A stretch of DNA of 64,000 nt from an uncultured bacterium (lineage in GTDB: Bacteria; Cyanobacteriota; Vampirovibrionia; Gastranaerophilales; Gastranaerophilaceae), in contig CATLLJ010000007.1 of assembly GCA_950022495.1 (NCBI GenBank), positions 45,433 through 109,432 on the forward strand, written 5' to 3'. The first letter of the stretch is position 1. Each line of letters begins with the position of its first letter. The translations under genes and the position numbers were made by a program. Below, one piece after another: positions 41,186 to 51,027 of this stretch. The notes beneath the pieces are model-generated. The model did not search any database. It saw only the letters and a program-made list of their open reading frames with translations, and had not been told where the DNA came from.

Positions 41186-41767
41186 TCATATTAAAAACAT
41201 TTTTTGAAGTAAAAGTGCAAGCAGAACTTTTTTCATATCTTCATTTAGAATTCCATTGTATTCACCCTGCTTTATAATTTTGTATTGAGGAATTAAACTC
41301 TCAGCATTTCCGCTTTTTAAATAGGCTTGAATATACCGTCTTAAAGTTCTGATTGAAATGCTTCCGAGAAACTCGTAGGCTTTTGGTAAAAATAATCCTG
41401 TATTATATAATTCTAAAAATTCGTGGTCTGCTTGATTTTGAGTTTTGTATTTAGTTCGGTGTTCAAGAGCTGCTTTTACAATATTCATTCGATGATTTGC
41501 TGTTAAGCGAGCTTTATCTGTTACAACCGGCGGTTGATAATTTAATGGTACAAGTGCCGTTGATTTTGTTTCATTCTCACGAAGTTTTTGTTGTAATTCA
41601 GGCTCTAAACTTGAAAACAATATTTCATAAGATATGCCACCATTGACTTTTACCTCTCTTGAAATGTATTTGCTTTCAGGTTTATTGATTTCTAACCTAA
41701 TTGAACGGGTACTCTTCAAACCCTTTGCCTGTGCGACTTCTTTAATGTTTATATATTCGTTTTTCAT
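41186..41767 (-). pseudogene. Truncated Mu-type transposase (N-terminal part only)
   Basis: A 193-residue frame matching the DNA-binding N-terminus of Mu-like transposases: a winged-helix start YINIKEVAQAKGLKSTRSIR, the typical GGISYEILFSSLEPELQQKL, and a later helix-turn-helix SIRTLRRYIQAYLKSG. The DDE catalytic core (several hundred residues) is missing; the frame stops 42 bases before tRNA-Val. The ATG at 41767 is preferred to a GTG three codons upstream. It is read as a degraded transposable element, with its candidate end-binding sites just upstream (41937-42151). Confidence 0.7.
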
Positions 41768-41936
41768 GGTACACACACATTACCTCTGAAGACAGGTAAT
41801 TGGAACACCACTTCCGAGCATTGTGTCGGTTTCGTATCAATTAATAAAGGGGAACTTTTCTTAAATTCTCTGTTACTTTTTCTTAAAATTGATGTTAATT
41901 TTCAGATTAAAATTTCAAATTACTCAAATTACTCAC

Positions 41937-42151
41937 TTGCCCAAAATAATTATACCATTTGACCCAAGCAAAAAAAGCCGAAAGATTAGGCTATTATTCA
42001 AAAAATAAGATTTGCCCAAAATAATCATACCATCTGCCCTGAGTAGAAAAAGAGTAAAGTGAGTAATTTCAGTTCACATGGTTTGATTATTTCCTACCCA
42101 CGAAACTCGCTCACAAAGCCGATTGCCCGAAATAATCGCACCATCTGCCCC
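41937..42151. repeat. Three 29-bp direct repeats, candidate transposase end-binding sites
   Basis: Copies at 41937-41965, 42012-42040 and 42123-42151 read TTGCCCRAAATAATYRYACCATYTGMCCY in pieces, all in the same orientation and spaced 75 and 111 bases. AAATTACTC or its complement recurs beside them. They lie upstream of the Mu-type transposase fragment, where a Mu-like element would have its left-end sites. The 450 bases 41768-42219 hold no convincing gene. Confidence 0.7.
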
Positions 42152-42184
42152 GACCAAATTACTCTGTTTGTTACATTAGATGTA

Positions 42185-42211
42185 TTAAAAAAGACGGCTA
42201 AATGCCGTCTT
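42185..42211 (-). terminator. Terminator of tRNA-Arg
   Basis: Minus-strand AAGACGGC-ATTTA-GCCGTCTT followed by TTTT, nine bases after the tRNA-Arg 3' end. Confidence 0.85.
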
Positions 42212-42219
42212 AATATACT

Positions 42220-42293
<74 letters not shown>

Positions 42294-42431
42294 TTATTTA
42301 TTTTTTACTTTTTAATAATAATCAAAACATTCTTTTTTTTCAAGTGAAAATTTTTATAAGTTTTAAAACTGGAATTATCATTAAGAAATTTATTATTACA
42401 TTATTTATAATTATGATATGGAGGTTTATTT

Positions 42432-42623
42432 ATGAAGCTTACAAAAAGAGAATTAGAAGTTTGTAAATATTTGATTTTAGGTTTTAAAAACATTGAAATA
42501 GCACAAGAAATGCATTTAAGCAAGCACACTATAAAAGCATATATTAGTGCACTTATTTGTTCTTTTGATGCAAAGAATAGAACAGAATTGGCTTATATGC
42601 TTGGAAAAGAAAATATTATATAG
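42432..42623 (+). CDS. Stand-alone LuxR/GerE-type HTH protein
   Basis: A 63-residue protein that is only a LuxR-type helix-turn-helix: LTKRELEVCKYLILGFKN, EIAQEMHLSKHTIKAYISAL. No receiver, PAS or autoinducer domain is attached. GGAGG precedes the ATG by 9 bases. It lies between tRNA-Arg and the amidase gene, both independently expressed. Targets unknown. The 42294-42431 gap shows nothing else. Confidence 0.85.
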   Translation: MKLTKRELEVCKYLILGFKNIEIAQEMHLSKHTIKAYISALICSFDAKNRTELAYMLGKENII

Positions 42624-42634
42624 CTGTAACATTT

Positions 42635-42663
42635 TTGCCATTTTTATTTTATGACCCTATAAT
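42635..42663 (+). promoter_or_regulatory. Promoter of the amidase-murI pair
   Basis: TTGCCA (42635-42640), 17 bases, TATAAT (42658-42663), about 20 bases before the ATG at 42684. Confidence 0.7.
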
Positions 42664-42683
42664 TAAAATAGGGTATAAAATAT

Positions 42684-44522
42684 ATGAAAACTTTTTTTGT
42701 AAAAATATTTTGTTTATTAGCATTTATCCTCTGTTTTGCAGCTCATGTTTTTGCAGATGAATTGAATATTTCTTCTGTGGTTTATGATAACTCAGCCGCG
42801 ACTCTTGTCATAAATTCAATGGATAATGAAGTTTTTTCTATGCCTTCCAAGCCTAAACTCTATGTACTTCAAGAAGAAAATAAAGCCTACTTTGACATAA
42901 ATTCTGCGATATTACGTTCACCTGTTCAAAATTTAGTTGTAAATTCTCCGGCAATAAAAGAAATTACTGTTAGTCAATTTTCTACCAATCCAAATGTAGT
43001 AAGAGTTGTTCTATCTTATAACGAGGGCTTCAATCCATATAATATTCAGTTAAAAAAGTTAAATAACACATTTTTTGTTAACTTTAGAAATCCTGTATTA
43101 TCAAATTATTATTTTCAGCCTGTATACTCTGAATCCGGAGTTGGTGAGCATTATGAATCTACCGTAATTCAATCGCCTGTATTAGCAATGAATAATAATA
43201 TATTGAACCAAATAAATTCAGCTTTTAATATGGGGGGAGCTTCAGATGATAAAAATTATATTCTTTCTAAAAAAGACCTGTTGTTGCCGACAAAATTTTA
43301 TATAGATAATATTGTGCCTAAAAATAGCGATGTTTCGATTACCGGAATTGGTTCAATAACGTTGTCTAAGCCTATTTATCTAACTAATCCTAACAGGGTG
43401 GCTTATGATGTTCAAAATGCAGTTGTAAATCCATCAATTCGCAATAAAGAAATAACATTTAACCAATCTGATACAATAAAAATAGGTCAGTTTAACAGAA
43501 ATACTGCAAGAATTGTTATTACATGCTCCTCTCCGGACCGATATATACCTGTTATATTTGGAGATACACAGCGTTTAGTATTTATTGATAGAAATACTTC
43601 TACACAGGCTCCTTCTGCTATCAAGTCGGCTTTAACTTCTGCGTACGATGAAATTACTGATATAAAATCCCATTCAATGAAGCTTGTATTCTCAAAACCT
43701 ATTGTTTACGGAATTGATAGATCAAATTCAAGTATGGATTTATTATTTTATAATGTAGACAAATTTCAAGATGTTAACCTTAAATCCGCATTTATTTTTT
43801 CAGGGATTAAGATGATGGCTTTACGCGGAGGCGGTGCAAAACTTTCTATACCGACCGGAACGGAAGATATTTTTGATATTCATGTGGGCAGTGATGCTAA
43901 GACTCTCAGGATTAAGATTAAAAACAGTAACCTTCAATTACCTGAAAAACAGCCTGAAACAATTCTGCCGGAACCGGTTATTAAAAGAACTGATGGTAAA
44001 AAATATATTGTCATAGATCCCGGACATGGCGGTTCTGATTGCGGAGCCACAAGAAATGGTATTTATGAAAAGAATATTACTCTTGATATATCAAAAAGAG
44101 TTGAAACTTTGCTCAAAAATAAAGGTTATGTTGTTAAAATGACACGTAATTCTGATGATACAGTTTCGTTACAAGACCGCGTTGAGATAAGTGAAGAATT
44201 CGCACCTGATATCTTTGTAAGTATTCATGTGAATTCCAGCAACAGTGAAACGCCGCAGGGTTTAGAAACCCATTATTATAAAGATAATAGTCTAAAATTG
44301 GCAAAAACAGTTCATGCTTCACTGCTTAATAATGTTAATGCTAATAATCGAGGGTTGTTCCGTTCCAAATTTTATGTTATTAATCATACTACAGCTCCTG
44401 CTGTTCTGGTTGAGATTGGTTTTATTTCTAATCCTTCTGAAAGGGCTCAACTTGTTTCAGAAAGCAGAAAACAGGCAACTGCAAAAGCTATAGCTGAGGG
44501 TATTTATGACTACTTTAAGTAA
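42684..44522 (+). CDS. N-acetylmuramoyl-L-alanine amidase with AMIN-type region
   Basis: A 612-residue exported cell-wall hydrolase. A signal peptide ends at VFA (about residue 24). A long beta-rich region with AMIN-like segments (about 28-135 and 200-410) targets the cell envelope. The C-terminal Amidase_3 domain has zinc ligands in DPGHGGSDCG, IYEKN and SIHVNSS, and the catalytic Glu in VEIGFISN. It splits septal peptidoglycan between MurNAc and L-Ala. Its last 17 bases overlap murI. Confidence 0.93.
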   Translation: MKTFFVKIFCLLAFILCFAAHVFADELNISSVVYDNSAATLVINSMDNEVFSMPSKPKLYVLQEENKAYFDINSAILRSPVQNLVVNSPAIKEITVSQFSTNPNVVRVVLSYNEGFNPYNIQLKKLNNTFFVNFRNPVLSNYYFQPVYSESGVGEHYESTVIQSPVLAMNNNILNQINSAFNMGGASDDKNYILSKKDLLLPTKFYIDNIVPKNSDVSITGIGSITLSKPIYLTNPNRVAYDVQNAVVNPSIRNKEITFNQSDTIKIGQFNRNTARIVITCSSPDRYIPVIFGDTQRLVFIDRNTSTQAPSAIKSALTSAYDEITDIKSHSMKLVFSKPIVYGIDRSNSSMDLLFYNVDKFQDVNLKSAFIFSGIKMMALRGGGAKLSIPTGTEDIFDIHVGSDAKTLRIKIKNSNLQLPEKQPETILPEPVIKRTDGKKYIVIDPGHGGSDCGATRNGIYEKNITLDISKRVETLLKNKGYVVKMTRNSDDTVSLQDRVEISEEFAPDIFVSIHVNSSNSETPQGLETHYYKDNSLKLAKTVHASLLNNVNANNRGLFRSKFYVINHTTAPAVLVEIGFISNPSERAQLVSESRKQATAKAIAEGIYDYFK

Positions 44523-45321
44523 TAATAATTTTGATGCAGATTCCCCGATTGCATTTTTTGATTCGGGCATTGGCGGTTTGACTGTATTAAACAAGGTTAA
44601 AAAAATCTTACCGGATGAAAATTATTTATATTATGGGGATACAGCCCATGTTCCTTACGGCGAAAAAACTAAGGAACAATTACTGGATTATTCAGCAGAT
44701 ATACTTAAATTTTTTGAGCAAAAACACTGTAAAGCTGTTGTTATGGCTTGTAATACAACTTCATCTGTAATTTATGATGAAATCAGGGATAAATATAATT
44801 TTAAATTATATCCGATTGTACAATCGGTGGCTAAAATTTTGTCAGGTTTGCCAATTGAAAGACTTGGTGTTTTTGCAACCCGTGCAACTATAAATTCTAA
44901 TGTTTATCCGCGTGAGATTGCAAAATATAATACAAAAATGCAGGTTTTTGGTCAACATTGCCCTGAATGGGTAAATATTGTTGAACATAATCTGTTGACT
45001 GATATTGATAGTTTGGCTCTTGTGAAATCCGATTTAGACAAAATGCTTGAAAATAATCCGGATAAAATTGTTCTTGGTTGTACTCATTATCCATTCTTGA
45101 CAAAAGTTTTGTCAAAATTTGCTGATGAAAATTTATTTATTGATCCTGCTGTATCTTTTGCAGAATTTATAAAAGAAGATTTGGAAAATTCTGGACTATT
45201 AAACCATTCATGCGGATCAAAATATGAAGAGTTTTATGTAAGTTCTTGCCCTGAAAGATTTAAATCTTCATCAAAAATGTTTTACAACTTGAAAAAACAA
45301 CCGCAGTTGCTAACTTTTTAA
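44506..45321 (+). CDS. murI: Glutamate racemase
   Basis: A 271-residue cofactor-independent racemase making D-glutamate for peptidoglycan. FFDSGIGGLTVL at the N-terminus, the first catalytic Cys in ACNTTSS (Cys82) and the second in GCTHYPF (Cys192) are intact. It is coupled to the upstream amidase by a 17-base overlap and overlaps the convergent DUF3326 gene by 12 bases. Confidence 0.95.
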   Translation: MTTLSNNNFDADSPIAFFDSGIGGLTVLNKVKKILPDENYLYYGDTAHVPYGEKTKEQLLDYSADILKFFEQKHCKAVVMACNTTSSVIYDEIRDKYNFKLYPIVQSVAKILSGLPIERLGVFATRATINSNVYPREIAKYNTKMQVFGQHCPEWVNIVEHNLLTDIDSLALVKSDLDKMLENNPDKIVLGCTHYPFLTKVLSKFADENLFIDPAVSFAEFIKEDLENSGLLNHSCGSKYEEFYVSSCPERFKSSSKMFYNLKKQPQLLTF

Positions 45322-46296
45322 GATTGAATTTAAAGCCTTTTCGTATGTTGCAATTTCAATAATGTTAGAGTTTTGCAATAAGTTTTCTTTTGTTATATTT
45401 AATTCGGTATTATTTTCAAGAACTGCATAGACAGGTATTTCGTGTTTTACTGCTTCCAGTACAGGAATTGCACCCAGTGCATTGTACGGCATAACTAAAT
45501 AGTCCAAGTCCTTTATATTGATGCCTTTGTCTTTGTTTGTTGATATCAAAGGAGCATTTGCAAGTCCAAGTAATATGCAAGGCAAAAATGTCGGAGTTAT
45601 ATATTCTGCGGAAGCTTTAGGATTCACAATATCAGAATGTATTGAATAATCGATAAAAGCAGGGGCATGTGCACATGGAACTTTAAAATGTTTTGATATG
45701 TAATGAGAAATTATCGCTTCAACTCCGCCTACAGGATCTGCTCCGACACCATCGGAATAATTTTCATTATCATCATCAGAGTCTTCAAATAAACAGACAA
45801 TAGCGATTGCATTACAGCCTTTATCTAATAACTTTTGACATGCACGTCCTAAAGTTTCAATATTTTGAACATCTCCTGCAGAAATTCCATTTTCTGTCAT
45901 ATAAAACTCAACACCGACATTTTCATCGGTAATTTCGTATGCTTGAATATTTATATCATAAATTGTTTGGACTGCATTTTGAGTGTTTATATGGACATTA
46001 AGAACATCTTCGGGTATTGCTTTGTCATAGATAATACCTATTTTGTTATCTTTAGATGGTAAAAGATTTATTTCATTTTTAAAAAAACTATCAAGAGTGT
46101 AACCTTCTGTATAATACATGTTATCTGTTATTCCGGAAAAGCATGCAGCGTTAACAACATTTGGATTAACAATCACTTTTGTATATTTTGCAAATTTTCT
46201 TGCATATTTACTTGCATCTCCTGCGTAGCCGCCAATTGATGCTCCAATTCCTGTCGGAACAATAAATGCTCCTGTCTTTTCGTTATTGTAAACCAT
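45310..46296 (-). CDS. DUF3326 family protein
   Basis: A 328-residue protein recognised as DUF3326 from the opening FIVPTGIGASIGGYAGDASK, then VNPNVVNAACFSG, and the Gly-rich GVGADPVGGVEAIIS and FLPCILLGLANAP segments. The family is common in Cyanobacteria and plants; its biochemical role is not known to me. It follows the second amidase gene with a 14-base overlap, so it is in the same operon, opposite to murI. Confidence 0.8.
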   Translation of the reverse strand: MVYNNEKTGAFIVPTGIGASIGGYAGDASKYARKFAKYTKVIVNPNVVNAACFSGITDNMYYTEGYTLDSFFKNEINLLPSKDNKIGIIYDKAIPEDVLNVHINTQNAVQTIYDINIQAYEITDENVGVEFYMTENGISAGDVQNIETLGRACQKLLDKGCNAIAIVCLFEDSDDDNENYSDGVGADPVGGVEAIISHYISKHFKVPCAHAPAFIDYSIHSDIVNPKASAEYITPTFLPCILLGLANAPLISTNKDKGINIKDLDYLVMPYNALGAIPVLEAVKHEIPVYAVLENNTELNITKENLLQNSNIIEIATYEKALNSILKS

Positions 46297-47656
46297 TTAA
46301 ATAATTCTCCAATCCATGTAATATTGCTTCTGCTACTTTGTTTTGAAACTCATTGTTGATAAGTCTCCAATTATCTTCCGGTGAAATTTTATAAGCAACT
46401 TCAATAAGTATTGCAGGACATTGAGTGTTTCTTATTACTGCAAAACTTCCGCCGATAGCACCATTATCCCGAGTGCCGGCTTCTGTTGTTATTGCTCTTA
46501 ATATTGATTTAGCAAGTGCTTTTGATTGAGGATAAAAGTAGTAAACTTCTGTTCCCGAGCAGTCTCTATCTGCGAGTTTATCAGGCAGAGCATTATTATG
46601 TATACTTATAAACAAATCACAATTATTTTTATTTGTTAATTCAACTCTTTCATATAATCCTACATATCTGTCGTCACTTCTAATCATAAAGACATCAGCA
46701 CCTGCGTCTTGCAATTTTTTCTGGATTTTTAATGAAATAGCCAGATTGTTATCTTTTTCTTTACCGCCTAAACAGCCGATTGTACCATATTCAGCTCCGC
46801 CATGACCGGGGTCAATTGCAATTTTTATACCTTGTAATGGCTTTTCTTTATTAATTGCAGGAGTTTTTTTGACTTCCACAACCAATGTATTATCCTCTGT
46901 ATAGTAACTGTTATAGCCGAATAGAGTACCTTTGTTATTTATATGAAATTCAAATTTGTTAAACGGATATTTCTCAACGCCATATACGACTAAATCAAGA
47001 CCGTTTGTTTCGCTAAGAATATATGGTAGTCTTTTGTTTAATTTAAATTTAAAAATACGTTTATTAGCATCCTCAGAATAATCTCTGGATAATATTTCAG
47101 ATGTTGGCTGTTCTGTGAGTTCAGCTTTCATTATATGTTTTTTCAACACCCAGACATAATCATCTCTTGCTAATTGTATTTTGTAAAAATCCCCATATTC
47201 TCCAATGATTTTTAGTGGAATATCTTTAGTATAATGCTGTAATCTGTTCAATCCCCCATCGTAAGGTATAGAACGTATTGGGGTATTGTCTGTTTTTGTT
47301 AATCCGATGAATGGAGTATCATATAGTTTTTGAGTTAATTCAGGGGTTGGTTTTTCATTGGATTTATTTATAATTCTATAAGTTTGAATTTCCTCTCCGT
47401 TATCAATAATAAAAATATTTTCTCCTTTAATTAAAGGAACAGGATATTTAAAGCCTCCGGATTCGTGCAGTTTTACTTCTGAACCGTTTATTTTTAATGT
47501 CTTTGATGGATCTTCGTTTCCTATAAAAAATGTTCTAGGGGAATTAATAATTACATTTTCTGATTTAGGGTAGACAATTTGTGCACTTATTGCAGATAGT
47601 TGTGCTATATAAAGTGCTAAAATTAGTAATATTAGTTTTATTGTTTGATTTCTCAT
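46283..47656 (-). CDS. N-acetylmuramoyl-L-alanine amidase, second copy
   Basis: A 457-residue exported amidase. A signal peptide covers residues 1-25 from the ATG at 47656; a TTG 15 bases earlier is the alternative. A middle region includes an SH3-like segment (IPLKIIGEYGDFYKIQL, then DYVWVLKKH). The Amidase_3 domain shows DPGHGGAEYG, GGKEKDNN, SIHNNALPD and the catalytic Glu in LIEVAYKIS. It differs in N-terminal build from the amidase at 42684. It overlaps the DUF3326 gene by 14 bases. Confidence 0.92.
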   Translation of the reverse strand: MRNQTIKLILLILALYIAQLSAISAQIVYPKSENVIINSPRTFFIGNEDPSKTLKINGSEVKLHESGGFKYPVPLIKGENIFIIDNGEEIQTYRIINKSNEKPTPELTQKLYDTPFIGLTKTDNTPIRSIPYDGGLNRLQHYTKDIPLKIIGEYGDFYKIQLARDDYVWVLKKHIMKAELTEQPTSEILSRDYSEDANKRIFKFKLNKRLPYILSETNGLDLVVYGVEKYPFNKFEFHINNKGTLFGYNSYYTEDNTLVVEVKKTPAINKEKPLQGIKIAIDPGHGGAEYGTIGCLGGKEKDNNLAISLKIQKKLQDAGADVFMIRSDDRYVGLYERVELTNKNNCDLFISIHNNALPDKLADRDCSGTEVYYFYPQSKALAKSILRAITTEAGTRDNGAIGGSFAVIRNTQCPAILIEVAYKISPEDNWRLINNEFQNKVAEAILHGLENYLNGLQ

Positions 47657-47766
47657 AATATTAATATACAATATTTAATCAAAAATTATAATTTCGTAAA
47701 TTTATTTAATAATTGTGATATTTGTCCCCTGTTATGATAAAATTTTTATATAAGGGATAAGTATAC

Positions 47767-49533
47767 ATGGGAAGAGAAACAGATAGAAGCCGAACTTCAT
47801 CACGCGGCAAATATTTTAATAATGTATCCGGAATAATGGGTATTCTTTATTGTTTTGCGGTTTTTTGTCTTGTTGTTCACCTTATCGGTGTTCAAATTTT
47901 TGACTTAAAAAAATATCGTGAAAAAGGTAAAATGCAGCGATCAAGCCATGATTTTGCCGTGAGAGGCGATATTTACGATAGACATGGCATAAAGCTTGCA
48001 ACTGACAGAATTTATTATAATATTTATGCCAGACCTGTTGATTATTCTAAGAAAGAAACCCCTGAAAAAATTGCGAAATTATTTGCTCCTGTATTAGGTA
48101 TTCCAGAAACTGAATTACGTGCTAAACTGGCTAATAAAAAAATACCTGTTATTGCCGTAAAAAAAGATGTTGATAGAGATTCTGCAAAGAAAATTATGAG
48201 TATTATCGGTGAAAACGGGTTCCGTTCAATTTCACTTGATAAGAAAAATACAAGAGAGTATCCGCAAGGGGTATTTGCATCTCATGTTCTTGGTTTTTAT
48301 AACTTTGATGCTGATGTTTCAAACGGTGTAGAATTAACTGCAAAAGATAAATTGGAACATGTTGTTAGAGCCACAAGGTATCAGCGTACACGTGACGGTA
48401 AGATTATTTATAACTTCTCAACTGACCCTGTTGCACCGACTGTGAATCCAAAGGGACAGGATGTCGTCTTAACTATAGATGCTGCAATTCAGCACGTATG
48501 TGAAAAAGAGTTGCACAAGATGATAGCAGAAAAAGATGCATTGCGAGGTTCAGTAATTGTTATGAACCCTAGAAATGGTGAAATTCTTGCATATGCAGTT
48601 TATCCAACTTATGACCCGAATAAATTTCAAAAAGCCTCTAATACTGAGATAAAAAATTGGACATTAACAGATGTTTATCCACCGGGTTCTACTTTTAAAA
48701 CTATTACAGTAACAAGTGCAATGGAACTTGGTAAGATAAACGAAAATTCTATTATTGAAGATTCCGGCCGTATGAAGTTTGGACCATATACTATCGAAAA
48801 CTATGACTATAGAGAAAAAGGTGCACCGGGTAAGATTAATCTGGTTTATTTGTTTGAACACTCAAGTAATATAGGTTCGGTAAATGTAGGCTATTTAATG
48901 ACTCATAAAGAATTTTACGATATGCTTCGTAAATTTGGTTTTGGTGAAAAATCCGGTATTGATTTACCTGGTGAATCTTCAGGGTTGCTTGCTTCTCCGC
49001 GGTTCTGGGATAAAGGTTTGCACATGACTATGTCCTACGGATACGGAACTTCTGTTTCTATTATGCAAATGGTATCAGCAGTATCAGCTCTTGCAAATGA
49101 TGGTGTTAGAGTTACTCCGCATATTATCAAATATTCTCCGGAGGAAGAAGCTGAAAAGATAAAAAGAATTCCTACAATTTCACCGCAAACAGCAAGAACA
49201 ATTACAAAATTACTTGCCATTAGTGTTAATAATGGTAAATCTAATATTAAATTAGATAAATATAATGTTGCAGCAAAAACAGGAACTTCAAGAAAACCTG
49301 CCGAAAATGGTTCAGGTTATTCCGGTGCTATGTATACCTCGACAATCGGCTATCTGCCTGCGAGTGATCCAAAAGTTCTTATTTACGTTGTTGTAGATAG
49401 TGCAAAAAAAGGACCGGTTTGGGGAAATACTGTTGCCGGACCGATTTTCCACGAAGTCGCTGAGCAGACTGCTAGAATTCTGGATTTAAAACCGGATAAA
49501 GTTCCGGCACAGACGCAAAAAAATGTTAATTAG
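47767..49533 (+). CDS. ftsI: Class B penicillin-binding protein (FtsI-like transpeptidase)
   Basis: A 588-residue peptidoglycan transpeptidase. A basic cytoplasmic tail and one membrane helix (about 22-45) are followed by a PBP dimerisation domain (RGDIYDRHGIKLA) and the transpeptidase domain. Active-site motifs are PPGSTFK (Ser near 307), SSN and KTGTS (near 505). Because murE follows, as in division clusters, it is taken as FtsI rather than the elongation PBP2, although the symbol is an inference. AAGGGA lies upstream of the ATG. Confidence 0.9.
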   Translation: MGRETDRSRTSSRGKYFNNVSGIMGILYCFAVFCLVVHLIGVQIFDLKKYREKGKMQRSSHDFAVRGDIYDRHGIKLATDRIYYNIYARPVDYSKKETPEKIAKLFAPVLGIPETELRAKLANKKIPVIAVKKDVDRDSAKKIMSIIGENGFRSISLDKKNTREYPQGVFASHVLGFYNFDADVSNGVELTAKDKLEHVVRATRYQRTRDGKIIYNFSTDPVAPTVNPKGQDVVLTIDAAIQHVCEKELHKMIAEKDALRGSVIVMNPRNGEILAYAVYPTYDPNKFQKASNTEIKNWTLTDVYPPGSTFKTITVTSAMELGKINENSIIEDSGRMKFGPYTIENYDYREKGAPGKINLVYLFEHSSNIGSVNVGYLMTHKEFYDMLRKFGFGEKSGIDLPGESSGLLASPRFWDKGLHMTMSYGYGTSVSIMQMVSAVSALANDGVRVTPHIIKYSPEEEAEKIKRIPTISPQTARTITKLLAISVNNGKSNIKLDKYNVAAKTGTSRKPAENGSGYSGAMYTSTIGYLPASDPKVLIYVVVDSAKKGPVWGNTVAGPIFHEVAEQTARILDLKPDKVPAQTQKNVN

Positions 49534-49550
49534 TATAGGGAGATACAATA

Positions 49551-51026
49551 ATGAAATTAGATGAATTAATTGAATATTTAAAATATGACGATTTGATAAA
49601 TTTTAAAAATGTTGAAATATCAGGTATTTCTTATAATTCTAAGACTACTAAAAAAGGTGATATATTTATCTGTTTAGTTGGTGAATATGCTGACGGGCAT
49701 GAATTTGCACAAATGGCTGTCGATAATGGTGCAGCGGCTCTTCTTGTAGAAAGAAAAGTTGAAGGGGTTTCAATCCCTCAAGTTCAGGTTGATTCTACAA
49801 GACATAAAATTGCGGATATTGCAGATAGATTTTATTCAAGACCATCAATGGGACTTAACTTGATTGGTATAACAGGCACAAACGGCAAAACTACAGTTAC
49901 ACACTTAATTCAAAAAATCTTTGAAGAAAACAATGAAAAATGTGCTTTAATCGGTACTCTCGGTTATAAATTATCTTCAAACGGCGAGTATAGAGATGCA
50001 AAACATACTACTCCGCAAGCTCCTGAATTGCAGGCAACATTGAGAATGATTAAAGATGTTGAAAAAATTGATAATGTAGTTATGGAAGTAAGTTCACATG
50101 CACTTGAACAAAACAGAGTCGGCGGATGCCGTTTTAACGGAGCTGTATTAACTAATCTTACTCAAGATCACCTTGATTATCATATTACAATGGATAATTA
50201 CTTTAAAGCTAAAGCAATTCTTTTCCAACATTTGAAGGAAGATAACTTTGCCGTAATTAATGCTGATGATGAATACAGCGAAAGGTTTTTGGCAGAAGTT
50301 CCGGAAGGCGTAAGAAAATTTACTTACGGCGTAAAAAATTCTGCTGATATAATGGCAAAGGATATTAATTTCTCATTAAATGGTGCTGAATTTACTCTTG
50401 TTGTGAATAGTGCAGAATATCCTGTAAACTTGCACATGAATGGTATGTTTAGTGTGTATAATGTTCTTGCAGCTATTGGAGCTTCTATTGCTATGGGTAT
50501 TGATATAAAAGTTGCTTTGAAAGCTTTACAAAATGTTCACGGTGTTGCAGGTCGATTTGAAGTTGTTAATAAAAAGCCGCTTGTAATTGTTGATTATGCT
50601 CACACTCCGGATGGTTTAGAAAATGTTTTAAAATCAGCACGAGAAATTACACCGGCTGGCGGCAAGTTAATTTGCTTATTCGGATGCGGCGGCGACAGAG
50701 ATGCAACTAAACGTCCAAAAATGGGTGCTATTGCTCAAAAACTTTCAGACAAAATTGTTATTACAAGCGATAATCCTCGTTCTGAAGATCCACAGCAAAT
50801 TATTACCGATATTATTGCAGGCTTGCAGTCAGTTAATCCTGAAATTGTTACTGTTGAACCGGATAGAGGGGAAGCAATTGCATTACTGAAATCTATTGCT
50901 GAAAATAACGATGTTGTTGTTATTGCAGGTAAAGGTCACGAAGATTATCAGATTTTGAAGGATAAAACAATTCATTTTGATGATAGAGAACAGGCAAGAA
51001 AAATATTTGCCGGAAGTGTAATATAG
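49551..51026 (+). CDS. murE: UDP-MurNAc-tripeptide ligase MurE (meso-diaminopimelate type)
   Basis: A 491-residue cytoplasmic Mur ligase adding the third peptide residue. ATP site GITGTNGKTTVTHLI, carbamylated-Lys region in YFKAKAILF, and AGKGHEDYQ near the end are present. DNPRSEDP near residue 406 is the recognition motif for meso-diaminopimelate, indicating DAP-type peptidoglycan. It lies 17 bases after the PBP gene and 1 base before nagA. Confidence 0.95.
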   Translation: MKLDELIEYLKYDDLINFKNVEISGISYNSKTTKKGDIFICLVGEYADGHEFAQMAVDNGAAALLVERKVEGVSIPQVQVDSTRHKIADIADRFYSRPSMGLNLIGITGTNGKTTVTHLIQKIFEENNEKCALIGTLGYKLSSNGEYRDAKHTTPQAPELQATLRMIKDVEKIDNVVMEVSSHALEQNRVGGCRFNGAVLTNLTQDHLDYHITMDNYFKAKAILFQHLKEDNFAVINADDEYSERFLAEVPEGVRKFTYGVKNSADIMAKDINFSLNGAEFTLVVNSAEYPVNLHMNGMFSVYNVLAAIGASIAMGIDIKVALKALQNVHGVAGRFEVVNKKPLVIVDYAHTPDGLENVLKSAREITPAGGKLICLFGCGGDRDATKRPKMGAIAQKLSDKIVITSDNPRSEDPQQIITDIIAGLQSVNPEIVTVEPDRGEAIALLKSIAENNDVVVIAGKGHEDYQILKDKTIHFDDREQARKIFAGSVI

Positions 51027-51027
51027 T

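Noticed and set aside
41937..42151. Possible CRISPR remnant (three 29-bp repeats)
   Set aside because: Spacings are 75 and 111 bases and unequal, copies diverge, there are no cas genes, and a Mu-type transposase fragment lies beside them.
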